Assembly (NCBI RefSeq): GCF_022559585.1
Contig: NZ_CP087114.1
Coordinates: 2,488,501-2,552,500, forward strand
Length of the DNA stretch: 64,000 nt
Direction of reading: 5' to 3'
Origin: Bartonella machadoae
GTDB lineage: Bacteria; Pseudomonadota; Alphaproteobacteria; Rhizobiales; Rhizobiaceae
The notes under the pieces are model-generated. The model had not been told where the DNA came from, ran no database searches, and worked only from the letters and a program-made list of their open reading frames with translations. Positions within the stretch are counted from its first letter, which is position 1. Every line of letters starts with the position of its first letter. Of this stretch, positions 25,348-37,690 are shown one piece after another. The translations under genes and the position numbers were made by a program.

Positions 25348-26586
25348 ATGAAGAAAAATATTCTCATTATTGGTGCTGGAGGTGTTGCACAGGTTGTTGC
25401 ACACAAATGTGCTCAACACAATGATATTCTTGGTGACATTCATATTGCTTCACGAACACTCAAAAAATGTGAAACCATCATTGCTTCCATTAAAGAAAAA
25501 AACACAATGAAAGAACAAGGTGTTCTTCAGGGCCATATGCTCAACGCAATGAATGTAGAAGAAACTGTAAAACTCATCCAAAAAACAAAATGCGAAATTG
25601 TCATCAATGTTGGATCAGCCTTTCTTAATATGTCTGTTCTTTCAGCTTGTATTGAAACAAAATGTGCTTACATTGATACTGCAATTCATGAAGATCCTTT
25701 GAAAATTTGCGAAACGCCTCCTTGGTATGGAAATTATGAATGGCCCCGACGTCAAGAATGTGAAAAAGCTGGTATAACAGCTATTTTAGGCGCAGGTTTT
25801 GACCCAGGTGTTGTCAATGCTTATGCGGCATTTGCACGTGAGTGTTATTTTGATAAAATTACCGATATTGATATTATTGATATTAACGCTGGAAACCATG
25901 GACATTGGTTTGCCACGAATTTTGACCCAGAAATCAACTTTCGAGAATTTACAGGACAAGTATGGTCTTGGCAAAATAAAAAATGGGCTTCCAATAAAAT
26001 GTTTGAAGTGAGCCGTGAATGGGATCTTCCTGTTGTTGGAAAACAAAAAGCCTATATGACAGGACATGATGAAATTCATTCATTATCCAAAAATCTTGAT
26101 GTTCAAAACGTTCGCTTCTGGATGGGATTTAGTGAACATTATATCAATGTGTTCACTGTTTTGAAAAATCTTGGGCTTTTATCCGAACAGCCTATTAAAA
26201 CAGCAGAAGGACAAGAAGTCGTTCCTTTGAAAGTTGTGAAAGCCGTCTTACCTGACCCTGCTTCATTAGCACCAAACTACACAGGAAAAACGTGTATTGG
26301 AGATCTCATTAAAGGTGAAAAAGATGGTAAATCAAGAGAAGTTTTTATCTATAATATAGCTGATCATAAACAAGCTTTTAATGAAACCGGTGCACAGGGT
26401 ATTTCTTATACAGCTGGTGTACCAGCAGCCGTTGCGTCTCTTCTCATTGCTACTGGTGAATGGGATGTTAAAACCATGGTCAATGTAGAAGAATTACCAT
26501 CACGCCCTTTCCTTAAATATCTTGAGCATATGGGGCTTTCAACTTGGATAAGAGAACAACAAGAAGAGAAAAAATTACAGTTTTAA
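25348..26586 (+). CDS. Carboxynorspermidine/carboxyspermidine dehydrogenase (saccharopine-dehydrogenase-like)
   Basis: 412 residues. NILIIGAGGVAQVVAHKCA at the start is the NAD(P)-binding Rossmann motif, and INVGSAFLNMSVLSACIETKCAYIDTA near 90 plus ILGAGFDPGVVNAYAAFA near 145 are the LYS9/saccharopine-dehydrogenase family landmarks. TGVPAAVASLLIATG near 355 is typical of the carboxynorspermidine branch. The enzyme condenses aspartate semialdehyde with putrescine or diaminopropane and reduces the product. A strong AAGGAGAT ribosome site precedes the ATG. The downstream hairpin ends the two-gene operon. Which diamine is used cannot be told from the sequence. Confidence 0.88.
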   Translation: MKKNILIIGAGGVAQVVAHKCAQHNDILGDIHIASRTLKKCETIIASIKEKNTMKEQGVLQGHMLNAMNVEETVKLIQKTKCEIVINVGSAFLNMSVLSACIETKCAYIDTAIHEDPLKICETPPWYGNYEWPRRQECEKAGITAILGAGFDPGVVNAYAAFARECYFDKITDIDIIDINAGNHGHWFATNFDPEINFREFTGQVWSWQNKKWASNKMFEVSREWDLPVVGKQKAYMTGHDEIHSLSKNLDVQNVRFWMGFSEHYINVFTVLKNLGLLSEQPIKTAEGQEVVPLKVVKAVLPDPASLAPNYTGKTCIGDLIKGEKDGKSREVFIYNIADHKQAFNETGAQGISYTAGVPAAVASLLIATGEWDVKTMVNVEELPSRPFLKYLEHMGLSTWIREQQEEKKLQF

Positions 26587-26613
26587 ACGCATTTTCATAG
26601 CTGTGTAGAAAAA

Positions 26614-26640
26614 CCGCCCCTTTAAAAGGGCGTTTTTTTT
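26614..26640 (+). terminator. Intrinsic terminator of the nspC operon
   Basis: CCGCCCC and GGGCG arms around TTTAAAA are followed by eight Ts. It lies 28 bases after the dehydrogenase stop and marks the junction with the integrase remnant. Confidence 0.85.
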
Positions 26641-26974
26641 AAGTACCCAAGCCCATTTCACGACACCACTCGTGAATGGTATAACGATAAAGCCATTGAG
26701 CACCACCATCTTTACACTTATGAAGGTGCAAGCCGGCGCCATCATACTCTTTACCGCCCCCCAATGTTGCAACAGCCCTTGGTCTTGAGACGATTCATTA
26801 AAGGCATTTTGCTCTTTTCTAAACGGTTTTCTCCCCACACACCAACCCTGCTTATGATGTGCAGAAACAGCGTTTCACTTGATTCAACATAAGGAGATTT
26901 GAATTGAGAGAAACTTACAATATTCATGGGTCTCACTCAACAGGAAAAACAGTAAATTATCGTTATAAATCAAT
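26641..26974 (-). pseudogene. P4-type integrase remnant with upstream region (copy 2)
   Basis: On the minus strand, from ATTGATTTATAACG at 26974, the sequence follows copy 1: the GAGACCC segment, TTATGTTGAATCA, GTGTGTGGGGAGAAAACC, then the coding start AAAATGCCTTTAATGAATCG, AAAGAGTATGATGGCGCC and CACCTTCATAAG. It keeps only about 60 integrase codons and ends at GGGCTTGGGTACTT, right against the terminator of the nspC operon. Reading frames are broken. It is closer to copy 3 than to copy 1 in the leader (both have TTTCTGCACATCATAAGC). No function expected. Confidence 0.75.
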
Positions 26975-27069
26975 ATTTTGTCTTTTTTTTATACAAGGTA
27001 AAACTCTAAAAAATCATTTTAGCTTTTTTTAAAAAAACTCATGAAGCTCTAAAAAGAATACCTAAATAT

Positions 27070-28476
27070 TCAAATATGGAGTGGTTTAGCAAATGTTGCT
27101 AAAGCGGCTTCTCGCACTGCTTCCGATAAAGTAGGATGTGCATGACAACAACGTCCTAGATCTTCTGATGAACCACCAAATTCCATTAAAACTGCAATTT
27201 CATGGATCATTTCACCAGCACCAAATCCAAGAATATGTCCACCCAAAACCCGATCTGTCTTTTTATCGGCAAGTATTTTAACAAACCCATCACTTTTTTG
27301 CATCGCACGTGCACGACCATTGGCCATAAAAGGAAATTTACCCACATGATAATCGATACCGGCTGCTTTAAGTTCTTCTTCTGTCTTTCCCACACTAGCA
27401 ATTTCCGGCTGTGTATAAACAACACTAGGAATGACATCAAAATTAACATGCCCCCTTTGACCTGCCAAAATTTCTGCCACCGCAACGCCTTCTTCTTCCG
27501 CCTTATGCGCTAGCATGGGACCTTTAACAACATCACCAATTGCATAAATTCCTGGAATATTGGTCTGCCAATGTGCATCGATATCAATAAAACCACGTTC
27601 ATCCACTTTGATACCAGCTTTTTCCAAACCAAGACCTTCCGTATATGGAGAACGTCCAGTAGCAATAAGCACAACCTCAGCCTCTAAAGTTTCAGCAGCA
27701 CCACCTTTGACCGCTTCAAAATTCACTTGAGCCATTGAACCAGATTTTGTAATAGCAGTTACCTTTGCACCCGTTTTATATTCAATTCCCTGTTTTTCCA
27801 TTATTTTTTGGAATTGCCGTGAAACCTCACCATCCATTGAGCCTAAAACTTTATTAAGATATTCAATAATGGTCACTTTAGCGCCTAAGCGACTCCAAAC
27901 AGAACCAAGCTCTGAACCAATAACACCAGCACCAACAACAATCATACGTGCTGGTACTTTTTCAAGAGCAAGAGCTCCCGTAGAAGAGACAATAACCTTT
28001 TCATCAATTTCAACATTGACACCCGGAATACTGGAACTTTCTGAACCCGTCGCAATAATAATATTTTTTGTTGCAATCGTTTGTTGACGACCATCCCTAG
28101 CAACCACTTCAACTTGACCTGCACCTAAAATTTTGGCTGTACCAAAGAAAGTATCAACTTTATTCTTTTTCATCAAAAAAGAGACGCCGCTGGTATTAGC
28201 TGTAACAACCGCCTTTTTATGCGCCATCATTTGATCAAGATTAAGCTTAGATTTTTCAATAGAAATACCAAGTGTTTCAAAGCCATGCTGCGTTTCAGCA
28301 AACACTTCTGAAGCATGTAACAATGCTTTAGAAGGAATACAGCCAACGTTAAGACAAGTCCCTCCCAGCGTTGTGCGCTTTTCAATAATTGCTGTTTTTA
28401 GCCCAAGTTGCGCAGCCTTTATTGCTGCAACATAACCCCCTGGTCCCGCTCCAATTACAACCACATCATAAGACAT
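27070..28476 (-). CDS. lpdA: Dihydrolipoyl dehydrogenase (E3)
   Basis: 468 residues. VVIGAGPGGYVAAIKAAQLG at the start is the FAD motif, GGTCLNVGCIPSKALLHA near 38 holds the redox-active CxxxxC pair, VVGAGVIGSELGSVW near 180 is the NAD motif, and the C-terminal CHAHPTLSEA near 445 holds the catalytic His. It reoxidises dihydrolipoyl groups of the 2-oxoglutarate dehydrogenase complex. It is the last gene of the mdh-sucC-sucD-sucA-sucB-lpd run, 32 bases after sucB, so it most probably serves this complex, although a second E3 for pyruvate dehydrogenase may exist elsewhere. Confidence 0.94.
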   Translation of the reverse strand: MSYDVVVIGAGPGGYVAAIKAAQLGLKTAIIEKRTTLGGTCLNVGCIPSKALLHASEVFAETQHGFETLGISIEKSKLNLDQMMAHKKAVVTANTSGVSFLMKKNKVDTFFGTAKILGAGQVEVVARDGRQQTIATKNIIIATGSESSSIPGVNVEIDEKVIVSSTGALALEKVPARMIVVGAGVIGSELGSVWSRLGAKVTIIEYLNKVLGSMDGEVSRQFQKIMEKQGIEYKTGAKVTAITKSGSMAQVNFEAVKGGAAETLEAEVVLIATGRSPYTEGLGLEKAGIKVDERGFIDIDAHWQTNIPGIYAIGDVVKGPMLAHKAEEEGVAVAEILAGQRGHVNFDVIPSVVYTQPEIASVGKTEEELKAAGIDYHVGKFPFMANGRARAMQKSDGFVKILADKKTDRVLGGHILGFGAGEMIHEIAVLMEFGGSSEDLGRCCHAHPTLSEAVREAALATFAKPLHI

Positions 28477-28508
28477 CCGTTTTTCCTTTCATTCTGAAAA
28501 CTGTAATT

Positions 28509-29762
28509 TTACAAGTCAAGAACAAGGCGTTCCGGATCTTCTAAACTTTCCTTAACACGCACAAGGAAAGTCACAGCTTCTTGCCCATCTACAATACGAT
28601 GATCATAAGAAAGTGCTAAATACATCATGGGGCGAATGACAATTTGCCCCTCAACAACCATTGCCCGCTCTTTAATAGCGTGCATTCCTAAAATACCAGA
28701 TTGTGGGGCATTCAAAATCGGTGTTGACATTAATGATCCATAAACTCCCCCATTGGTAATGGTAAAAGTTCCCCCTTGCATATCAGAAACGGCTAATTTT
28801 CCATCACGAGCAAGACGCCCCAAACGACCAATTTCTTTTTCAATCTCTGCTAACGACATCTGATCTGCATCACGAACCACGGGAACAACAAGTCCCTTAT
28901 CTGTTCCAACAGCAATTCCAACATTGACATAGTTTTTGTAAATAATATCTGTCCCATCAATTTCAGCATTAACAGCAGGAAGTTCTTTCAATGCATGACA
29001 AACAGCCTTGGTAAAAAATCCCATAAAACCAAGCTTAACCCCATGTTTCTTTTCAAAAAGATCCTTATAACGCTTACGTAAATCCATCACCGCCGACATA
29101 TCAACCTCATTAAATGTGGTTAACATCGCTGCTACATTTTGTGCATCTTTAAGACGGCGCGCAATCGTTTGACGCAATTTCGTCATACGAACCCGCTCCT
29201 CACGTCTTTCCTGATCAGCAGCAACTGAAGAGCTGGATACAGAAGCAGAAGAAGGACTGGACGCAGAGGAGGCGCTGGAGGCAGAAACAGCAGGAGCTGA
29301 CGCCTTTATCCCTTGTGCCAACACACCAAGAACATCTTCTTTAAGAATCTGCCCACGTTTTCCGGAGCCTGAGATATCGCTTTTTGTAATATTGTTTTCA
29401 GCCATTAATTTCGCTGCTGAAGGAGCAGGTGGCATTGTACTGCTCGAAGAAGGCTTCTCCAATTCAGATGGCGTTGTTGGCGCAGATGTCTCAGAAGACG
29501 ATGGTGATTTAGCAACACCAGCTGCTCCAGCTTCAACGGCTCCTAAAAGCGCATTCACCTCAACCGTATCACCTTCCTTGGCAATAATTTCAGATAATTT
29601 CCCCGCAACAGGCGAAGGAACCTCAACTGTTACTTTATCAGTTTCTAATTCAACCAAAGGCTCATCCATCGCAACGGACTCACCAAGTTTTTTAAACCAT
29701 TTTCCAACGGTTGCTTCAGTAACTGATTCGCCCAAAGTAGGAACACGGATTTCAGTAGTCAT
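28509..29762 (-). CDS. sucB: Dihydrolipoyllysine-residue succinyltransferase (E2 of 2-oxoglutarate dehydrogenase)
   Basis: 417 residues. The lipoyl domain (about 1-77) has the lipoylated Lys in [12 protein letters not shown] peripheral-subunit-binding domain (about 115-150, [12 protein letters not shown] then [13 protein letters not shown]) follows, flanked by Ser/Ala/Pro-rich flexible linkers ([11 protein letters not shown]). The catalytic domain (about 190-417) ends with [13 protein letters not shown], which contains the active-site His and Asp. It forms the core of the 2-oxoglutarate dehydrogenase complex and transfers succinyl groups to CoA. It lies 32 bases after sucA. Confidence 0.95.
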   Translation of the reverse strand: MTTEIRVPTLGESVTEATVGKWFKKLGESVAMDEPLVELETDKVTVEVPSPVAGKLSEIIAKEGDTVEVNALLGAVEAGAAGVAKSPSSSETSAPTTPSELEKPSSSSTMPPAPSAAKLMAENNITKSDISGSGKRGQILKEDVLGVLAQGIKASAPAVSASSASSASSPSSASVSSSSVAADQERREERVRMTKLRQTIARRLKDAQNVAAMLTTFNEVDMSAVMDLRKRYKDLFEKKHGVKLGFMGFFTKAVCHALKELPAVNAEIDGTDIIYKNYVNVGIAVGTDKGLVVPVVRDADQMSLAEIEKEIGRLGRLARDGKLAVSDMQGGTFTITNGGVYGSLMSTPILNAPQSGILGMHAIKERAMVVEGQIVIRPMMYLALSYDHRIVDGQEAVTFLVRVKESLEDPERLVLDL

Positions 29763-29794
29763 AATATTTTTCCATACATCAGAGTAGCCATAAA

Positions 29795-32794
29795 TTAAGA
29801 ACCTAACGCGTCTTCAAGAAACGCAGCCAGTTGTTCAAGATGTTGCGTCATTAACCCAGAGGCTGGTGACGCACTTGCAGGACGCCCCGCATAACGTGCA
29901 CGTGAATATTGCGCATTAATATGCGTCAAAACCCATTCTAAATAAGGCTCAATAAATGACCAAGCCCCCATATTTTTTGGTTCTTCTTGGCACCAAACAA
30001 CTTCTGCTTGTAAAAAGCGTGACAACACGTCCACCAAAGCTTTCGCAGGAAAAGGATAAAGTTGTTCAACGCGCAGCAAATAAACATTATCAATGCCTCT
30101 TTTTTCACGCTCTTCATAAAGATCATAATAAACCTTACCCGTACAAAGAACGATACGGCGAATTTTACTATCTTTCTGCAATTTAATCACAGAATTTTTG
30201 AGCGTTTCTGCATCATCAAGCAACAAACGCTGGAAATTCATTTCTGGTCCCATTTCATTGAGAAAAGAAACAGCCCGCTTATGACGCAAAAGTGACTTTG
30301 GTGTCATTAAAATTAAAGGTTTACGAAAATCGCGTTTAATCTGCCGGCGCAGAATATGAAAATAATTTGCTGGGGTTGTACAATTAGCAACCTGCATATT
30401 ATCTTCTGCACACAATTGAAGGAAACGCTCTAAACGTGCTGAAGAATGCTCTGGTCCTTGCCCTTCAAAACCATGAGGCAACAAACATACAAGACCAGAC
30501 ATCCGAAGCCATTTACGTTCAGCAGAGGAGATAAATTGATCAAAAATGACCTGCGCTCCATTAGAAAAGTCACCAAATTGTGCTTCCCAAAGCGTCAATC
30601 CCCGTGGTCTCGCAAGAGAATATCCATATTCGAAACCAAGAACAGCCTCTTCAGAGAGCATAGAATTGACAACCTCATAAAGCGCTTGATCCTTTCTCAA
30701 ATGATTTAAAGGAATGTAACGCGCTTCATTTTCTTGATCATAAAGAACTGAATGGCGTTGTGAAAAAGTTCCACGCTCAACATCTTCACCGGAAAGGCGT
30801 ACCGGTGCTCCTTCTAAGCAAAGTGAACCAAAAGCTAAAGCTTCAGCCGTTGCCCAATCAACACCTTCACCCGTTTCAAAAATCTTAGCACGGTTACTTA
30901 AAAAGCGCTGGATTGTTTTATGCACATGAAAGTCTGTTGGAATCTCAACAAGTTTCTGACCAATCTCCTTTAAAGTCTCAATCGCAACGCCTGTCTTTCC
31001 ACAATGTTGTTCCTCAGTACTATTAGAAGCCTTAAGTCCTGTCCAACTCCCATCAAGCCAATCGGCTTTATTAGGCTTATAAGAAGTGCTCGCTTCAAAT
31101 TCACCTTCCAGCTTATCACGCCATTGTTTTTTTTGCTGTTCAATATCTTCTGCAGCAATTACGCCTTCTTCTACCAACTGGTTCCCATAAAGCTGAAGCG
31201 TTGTTTTATGATTACGGATTGCTTTATACATAAGTGGTTGTGTAAAAGAAGGTTCATCTCCTTCATTATGTCCATAACGACGATAACAGAACATATCAAT
31301 GACCACCGGTTTATGGAAAATCTGACGAAATTCTGTTGCCACTTTTGCAACAAAGACCACCGCTTCAGGGTCATCACCATTGACATGAAAAATTGGCGCA
31401 TCGATCATTTTCGCCACATCTGATGGATAAGGTGAAGAACGCAAAAAGCGTGGATCCGTTGTGAAACCAATCTGATTATTGATAATCACATGAACCGATC
31501 CAGCAACGCTATAACCTCTAAGACCTGAAAGGCCAAAAGTTTCCTGAATCACACCCTGCCCAGCAAAGGCAGCATCACCGTGAATAAGTAACGGCAAAAC
31601 CTTTGAACGTTCACTCAACGGGAGTGAATCCGTATTTTTAGAATCCACAAGTTGATCTTGTTTAGCACGTGCTTTACCAATAACAACCGGATCAACGATT
31701 TCAAGATGAGAGGGATTCGCTAAAAGCGATAAATGAACTTTTTTACCATCAAACTCAAGATCAGCTGAAGTTCCCAAATGGTATTTGACATCACCCGATC
31801 CTTCTACATCATCAGGCTTATAAGACCCCCCCTTGAATTCATGAAAAATGGCCCGATGTGGTTTTGCAAGAACTTGTGAAAGGACGTTTAAACGACCACG
31901 ATGCGCCATCCCTAAAATGATTTCCTGTACCCCCAAAGCACTACCACATTTAATAATCTGTTCAAGAGCAGGAATTAAGGCTTCACCGCCATCAAGTCCA
32001 AAACGCTTTGTTCCTTTATATTTGGTATCTAAAAACTGTTCGAATCCTTCCGCCTCAATAAGCTTATTAAGGATAGCTTTTTTACCTTTCTGCGTGAAAG
32101 CAACGCGCTTATCTGGTCCTTCAATACGCTCTTGAAGCCATGCTTTTTGAGCAGGATCAGAAATATGCATATACTCAATCCCAATTGTAGAACAATAGGT
32201 CCGATTGAGAATCTCAAGCATTTGCGGAATAGTTGCGTATTCTAAGCCTAAAACATTATCAATAAAAATGGGGCGCTCATAATCAGCAGGAGTAAAACCG
32301 TAAGTTTCTGGAGAAAGTTCCTTATAATCCTCAAGTTTTTTTGCTAATTGAAGAGGATCAAGCTGTGCACGAAGATGTCCACGAGCACGAAAGGCGCGAA
32401 TCATCATAAGCGCATGAACAGAATCACGCGTTGCTCGAATAACATCTTGTTCGCTGGTGGTTTTTCCTTTTTGCGCAGCGCTCATTGCTGCTTTTTCTTT
32501 TAATTTATCACCAACATGCTTTTCAAGAACAGACCAATCACCATCGAGAGCAGAAACCAACTCACCATTTGCCTTTAACGGCCAATGATCACGTTGCCAT
32601 GTTGCCCCTTTAGCATTTTTCAGGACATCTTCTTTTTTATCATGAAGGTTTTCGAAAAAAGTACGCCACTGTGAATCTACGCTAGTAGGATCTTTTTCAT
32701 ATTCGGCATAAAGCTGATCTATATAATCTGCATTTCCACCATATAAAAATGACGTTTGTGCAAAAAGACTATTTATCTCGTCCTGCCTTGCCAT
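29795..32794 (-). CDS. sucA: 2-oxoglutarate dehydrogenase E1 component
   Basis: 999 residues, full length. The N-terminal [21 protein letters not shown] is the E2-binding start of bacterial E1o. The thiamine diphosphate site includes [11 protein letters not shown] near 295 and [20 protein letters not shown] near 405 with [11 protein letters not shown] near 435 (the GD...NN motif). GHNEGDEP near 510 and [18 protein letters not shown] near 750 are further landmarks. It decarboxylates 2-oxoglutarate and passes the succinyl group to SucB. An ATG at 32794 follows a CCGGAGAAG ribosome site. It is separated from sucD by a 166-base gap that contains a strong hairpin. Confidence 0.96.
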   Translation of the reverse strand: MARQDEINSLFAQTSFLYGGNADYIDQLYAEYEKDPTSVDSQWRTFFENLHDKKEDVLKNAKGATWQRDHWPLKANGELVSALDGDWSVLEKHVGDKLKEKAAMSAAQKGKTTSEQDVIRATRDSVHALMMIRAFRARGHLRAQLDPLQLAKKLEDYKELSPETYGFTPADYERPIFIDNVLGLEYATIPQMLEILNRTYCSTIGIEYMHISDPAQKAWLQERIEGPDKRVAFTQKGKKAILNKLIEAEGFEQFLDTKYKGTKRFGLDGGEALIPALEQIIKCGSALGVQEIILGMAHRGRLNVLSQVLAKPHRAIFHEFKGGSYKPDDVEGSGDVKYHLGTSADLEFDGKKVHLSLLANPSHLEIVDPVVIGKARAKQDQLVDSKNTDSLPLSERSKVLPLLIHGDAAFAGQGVIQETFGLSGLRGYSVAGSVHVIINNQIGFTTDPRFLRSSPYPSDVAKMIDAPIFHVNGDDPEAVVFVAKVATEFRQIFHKPVVIDMFCYRRYGHNEGDEPSFTQPLMYKAIRNHKTTLQLYGNQLVEEGVIAAEDIEQQKKQWRDKLEGEFEASTSYKPNKADWLDGSWTGLKASNSTEEQHCGKTGVAIETLKEIGQKLVEIPTDFHVHKTIQRFLSNRAKIFETGEGVDWATAEALAFGSLCLEGAPVRLSGEDVERGTFSQRHSVLYDQENEARYIPLNHLRKDQALYEVVNSMLSEEAVLGFEYGYSLARPRGLTLWEAQFGDFSNGAQVIFDQFISSAERKWLRMSGLVCLLPHGFEGQGPEHSSARLERFLQLCAEDNMQVANCTTPANYFHILRRQIKRDFRKPLILMTPKSLLRHKRAVSFLNEMGPEMNFQRLLLDDAETLKNSVIKLQKDSKIRRIVLCTGKVYYDLYEEREKRGIDNVYLLRVEQLYPFPAKALVDVLSRFLQAEVVWCQEEPKNMGAWSFIEPYLEWVLTHINAQYSRARYAGRPASASPASGLMTQHLEQLAAFLEDALGS

Positions 32795-32920
32795 ATACTT
32801 CTCCGGAACATTGATTCCGTCTCCTTATATTTTTTAACCTTTAATGCTCATAAAGTAATGCTCATAAAGCAAATGAGAGTTAAGAATTGTAAAAAGTTTC
32901 ACTTCTTTATACCCAATATT

Positions 32921-32956
32921 TCATCTAAATAAGGATAATTTCTTATTTAGATGAAG
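32921..32956. other. Perfect 14-bp stem-loop between sucD and sucA
   Basis: TTCATCTAAATAAG and CTTATTTAGATGAA pair perfectly around an 8-base loop, four bases after the sucD stop codon. On the minus (coding) strand it is not followed by a clear T-run; on the plus strand it is followed by GTTTTTT. It may act as a partial terminator, a 3'-end stabiliser or a processing site that sets the sucCD to sucAB ratio. The structure is seen; the role is inference. Confidence 0.7.
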
Positions 32957-32960
32957 TTTT

Positions 32961-33863
32961 TTACCCCTTTAAAACTGACATCAAGGTTTTTCCTATCTGT
33001 GATGGTGAAGGAGAAACGCGAATTCCTGCCGCTTCCATTGCAGCAATTTTATCTTCTGCGCCACCTTTACCACCGGAGATAACAGCACCAGCATGCCCCA
33101 TTGTACGCCCTGGAGGAGCTGTACGACCAGCAATAAAACCAACCACTGGTTTTTTACGACCTTTCCTTGCCTCATCTTGAAGGAACTGTGCCGCTTCTTC
33201 TTCAGCAGAACCACCAATCTCACCAATCATAACAATAGACTGGGTTTCTTCATCGGCTAAAAACATTTCTAAGACATCAATGAACTCTGTGCCCTTAACA
33301 GGATCACCACCAATACCAATCGCTGTTGTCTGTCCAAGACCTTCATGACTCGTTTGAAAAACAGCTTCATAAGTTAAAGTTCCTGACCGCGAAACAACCC
33401 CAACAGAACCTTTTCTAAAAATAGAACCAGGCATAATACCAATTTTACATTCATTAGGAGTAAGAATACCAGGACAATTAGGGCCAATAAGGCGTGATTT
33501 TGATGTCTCCAATTTGGCCTTGACTTTAACCATATCCATAACAGGAATACCTTCCGTAATACAGATAATCAAACGAATTTCAGCATCTATCGCTTCTATA
33601 ATAGCTGCCGCGGCTCCTGCAGGTGGAACATAAATAACAGAAGCATCTGCACCTGTTTTTTCTTTTCCTTCTACAACACTGGAAAAGATAGGAAGAGTTT
33701 CACCTTTTGCACCTTCCCATATTTCACCACCCTTTTTAGGATTAACGCCACCAACCATTTGCGTGCCATGATAAGCAAGAGCTTGCTCTGTATGAAACGT
33801 TCCGGTTTTTCCTGTAAGTCCTTGAACCAAAACTTTTGTATCTTTATTCACAAGAATTGACAT
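32961..33863 (-). CDS. sucD: Succinyl-CoA synthetase subunit alpha
   Basis: 300 residues. The CoA-binding domain starts [19 protein letters not shown] near residue 12, GGVNPKKGG near 38 follows, [13 protein letters not shown] near 123 is the CoA-ligase signature, and [14 protein letters not shown] near 245 holds the active-site His that is phosphorylated during catalysis. With SucC it converts succinyl-CoA to succinate with ATP or GTP formation. Only three bases separate it from sucC, so they form one transcript. Confidence 0.96.
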   Translation of the reverse strand: MSILVNKDTKVLVQGLTGKTGTFHTEQALAYHGTQMVGGVNPKKGGEIWEGAKGETLPIFSSVVEGKEKTGADASVIYVPPAGAAAAIIEAIDAEIRLIICITEGIPVMDMVKVKAKLETSKSRLIGPNCPGILTPNECKIGIMPGSIFRKGSVGVVSRSGTLTYEAVFQTSHEGLGQTTAIGIGGDPVKGTEFIDVLEMFLADEETQSIVMIGEIGGSAEEEAAQFLQDEARKGRKKPVVGFIAGRTAPPGRTMGHAGAVISGGKGGAEDKIAAMEAAGIRVSPSPSQIGKTLMSVLKG

Positions 33864-33866
33864 AGC

Positions 33867-35063
33867 TTAAGCTCCCTTTACGGCCGCAACGATTTTTTGA
33901 GCAGCATCATCTAAATCATCAGCAGGAATAACATTCAAACCACTGTCCTTAATAATCGCTTTACCCTGCTCAACATTTGTGCCCTCAAGACGGACAACCA
34001 AAGGAACTTTTAATCCAACGTCTCTCACAGCAGCAACCACACCTTCAGCAATAACATCGCAACGCATAATACCACCAAAAATATTAACCAAAATGCCTTT
34101 AACATTTGGATCAGCAGTGATAATTTTAAAAGCGGCTGTTACCTTTTCTTTTGAGGCTCCACCACCAACATCAAGGAAATTTGCTGGTTCCGCTCCATAA
34201 AGCTTAATGATATCCATTGTCGCCATAGCAAGACCTGCACCATTGACCATACAACCAATTGTGCCCTCAAGAGCAACATAAGCAAGATCATGCTTTGATG
34301 CTTCAATCTCTTTCGGATCTTCTTCTGAAAGATCGCGTAACTGCAAAATATCGGGATGACGAAACAAAGCATTATTATCAAAAGAAACTTTTGCATCAAG
34401 AACACGCAAATGACCATCTTTCATCACAATAAGCGGATTAATTTCAAGAAGGCTCATATCTTTTTCACAAAACACCTTATAGAGAATTGGAAACAGCTTT
34501 TCCCCATCTTCTCGTGCACTATCGCGTAATTCTAATGCATCACAAAGCCTTGTACAATCAGCAGAGGTAACGCCCTGTAGAACATCAATGGGTAGAGTTA
34601 ATATTTTTTCTGGTGTTTCTTCAGCAACTGTTTCAATATCCATTCCCCCTTCCGTTGAAACAACGAAGGAAACCCGACCAACTGTACGATCAACCAAAAG
34701 CGAAAGATAAAGTTCCCGCTCAATATCGGCACCATCTTCAATATACAGGCGATTAACCTGTTTACCCTCTGGACCCGTTTGTTTTGTTACCAAAGTGTTA
34801 CCAAGCATTTCTTGAACATTTGCAACAACCTCTTCAACGGATTTTGCAAGCCGAACACCACCCTTTGCCTCAGAGCTAAGTTCTTTAAACTTACCCTTAC
34901 CACGACCACCAGCGTGTATTTGACTTTTCACCACATAGAGCGGCCCAGGCAATTTTTTTGCCCACTGTTCTGCTTGTTCTACAGAATAAACAGCAATACC
35001 GTTTGCAATTGGCGCTCCATATTCATGAAGCAGACGTTTAGCCTGATATTCATGGATATTCAT
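33867..35063 (-). CDS. sucC: Succinyl-CoA synthetase subunit beta (ADP-forming type)
   Basis: 398 residues. [19 protein letters not shown] begins the ATP-grasp domain; [18 protein letters not shown] near 45 binds the nucleotide, EINPLIV near 198 and [11 protein letters not shown] near 215 hold metal ligands, and [15 protein letters not shown] near 320 contacts the partner. The gene lies 92 bases after mdh and immediately before sucD. The nucleotide preference (ADP or GDP) is by analogy with bacterial enzymes. Nothing odd seen. Confidence 0.95.
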   Translation of the reverse strand: MNIHEYQAKRLLHEYGAPIANGIAVYSVEQAEQWAKKLPGPLYVVKSQIHAGGRGKGKFKELSSEAKGGVRLAKSVEEVVANVQEMLGNTLVTKQTGPEGKQVNRLYIEDGADIERELYLSLLVDRTVGRVSFVVSTEGGMDIETVAEETPEKILTLPIDVLQGVTSADCTRLCDALELRDSAREDGEKLFPILYKVFCEKDMSLLEINPLIVMKDGHLRVLDAKVSFDNNALFRHPDILQLRDLSEEDPKEIEASKHDLAYVALEGTIGCMVNGAGLAMATMDIIKLYGAEPANFLDVGGGASKEKVTAAFKIITADPNVKGILVNIFGGIMRCDVIAEGVVAAVRDVGLKVPLVVRLEGTNVEQGKAIIKDSGLNVIPADDLDDAAQKIVAAVKGA

Positions 35064-35155
35064 ACATTTGTCCTTTTCTTTTACGGATTATTTTATTAAT
35101 CATCAAATTCTAATATTTTAAATACTCTGTTTTAATGAACAGAACCCTACGCAAT

Positions 35156-36190
<1,035 letters not shown>

Positions 36191-36407
36191 TTAGCTATAT
36201 TTTCAATAACATCAACAAAAAGAGAAAATATGAAACTTACCAAATTTTTCTTTTCACAAAAGCAATAATTCCCCATAGAAACAATATTAGAAAATTACCA
36301 TGAAGTATCGATAAAGTGAATTTAAAAAAAACACAACAGAATTATCACAATTCTTTTACGCGTAAAGAGTTATTGTTCTTATGGTTTACATAAAGATAAA
36401 GTTATGT

Positions 36408-37592
36408 TCAACTTTCCCCCTTTAAAAGAAAATGTTCTGCCCAAAGTTTCAAATAATCCTGGCTTTGCATTTCAAAAAGACGTGATTGTGTTCTTTTAAA
36501 CTCAAATGTCTCCGTTGTCTGAGCTCGTCCCTTATATAGATTTTCAAGGACATCCGCCGCTGACATAAATAATCTTATGTGGCGTTCATAAAGAATATCA
36601 ATGAGTAAAATAAACCGTTTTGTTTCATTGCGACATGTATCATCCATGACAGGAACATTATCGACAAAAATCGTGTGATAACGCTCCGCCAATGCTAAAT
36701 ACTCAGCTGCTGCCAAGGGCTTTACACATAAATCGCGATAGTCAAAACGTGCACATCCTTCACCAGAACGTGGAACATGAATAAAACGCCCTTTTAAAGT
36801 AAGTTCATCAGAAGTTTCTTTTTGCCCTTCTAGCACCAATGCCCAAGCTTGATCCATGTGCTCATTTGCTTCCAACCCTAACGGTGTTATATACACATGT
36901 TGTAGATTTGATTTTTCAAGACGATAATCTGTTTTAGCGTCAAGATTGACAATGCGAACATGTGCTTTCAAAACGTGAATAAAGGGCAAAAAAAGCTCTC
37001 GATTTAAACCATTGTAATAAAGATTATCGGGAGCAACATTTGAAGTCGCAATAAAGAAAACGCCTTTATCAAACAAAGCCGAGATGAGACGTCCCAACAC
37101 CATGGCATCAGCAATATCTGTTACACTAAATTCATCAAAACAAAGCACCCGAGCCTCTTGTGCAAGATCTTCAACAACAGCTAAAATAGGATTATCTTTT
37201 CCAGCTTTTCCAGCTTTTCCATTTATTGACGCCTGACGGTAAAAATTAATGCGTTCATGCACATCAGCCATAAAATCATTAAAATGAGCACGCTTTTTAC
37301 GTTCTTTTGGCAAACAAGAAAAGAACAAATCCATAAGCATGGTTTTGCCTCGTCCTACTTCACCATAAATATATAACCCCCGTAAGGAATCATCCTTTTG
37401 CCTTGAACAACGAAAAAAATTTTGTTTTTTCTTCTTGAAAAAGTGCCAAAACAGCCAAGGACGCGAAACATTTTGTTCCATAATATCTTGTAATAAATGA
37501 TCAAAATGCTCAGCTAAAGCCAATTGAGCAGGATCAAAACTGATTTCTCCTTTATATACCAACTCCTTATAACGCCTTGACACTAAAATCAT
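36408..37592 (-). CDS. zapE: AFG1-like ATPase, cell division protein ZapE
   Basis: 394 residues. Walker A GEVGRGKTMLMDLFF is near residue 75, RAHFNDFMADVHERI near 97, Walker B VLCFDEFSVTDIADAMVL near 145, FIATSNVAPDNLYYNGL near 180 (sensor 1), and the C-terminal part includes FDYRDLCVKPLAAAEYLALA and RFILLIDILYE typical of AFG1/ZapE. In E. coli ZapE acts at the division ring under stress; mitochondrial AFG1 aids protein quality control. A short Lys-rich insertion (HFFKKKKQNFF) sits before the Walker motif. It is followed by mdh in most relatives, as here. Confidence 0.9.
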   Translation of the reverse strand: MILVSRRYKELVYKGEISFDPAQLALAEHFDHLLQDIMEQNVSRPWLFWHFFKKKKQNFFRCSRQKDDSLRGLYIYGEVGRGKTMLMDLFFSCLPKERKKRAHFNDFMADVHERINFYRQASINGKAGKAGKDNPILAVVEDLAQEARVLCFDEFSVTDIADAMVLGRLISALFDKGVFFIATSNVAPDNLYYNGLNRELFLPFIHVLKAHVRIVNLDAKTDYRLEKSNLQHVYITPLGLEANEHMDQAWALVLEGQKETSDELTLKGRFIHVPRSGEGCARFDYRDLCVKPLAAAEYLALAERYHTIFVDNVPVMDDTCRNETKRFILLIDILYERHIRLFMSAADVLENLYKGRAQTTETFEFKRTQSRLFEMQSQDYLKLWAEHFLLKGES

Positions 37593-37690
37593 CCAAACAA
37601 CCTTTATAACCCGTTTTCAATGAAAGAGACGCGCTTTTGTCATAAACCAGTGTCTATATTTTAAATTTTTCATAACAGGACAAAAACAAT

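Noticed and set aside
29392..29787. Long plus-strand frame opposite sucB
   Set aside because: It mirrors the Ser/Ala-rich linker and lipoyl domain of sucB and has no independent support.
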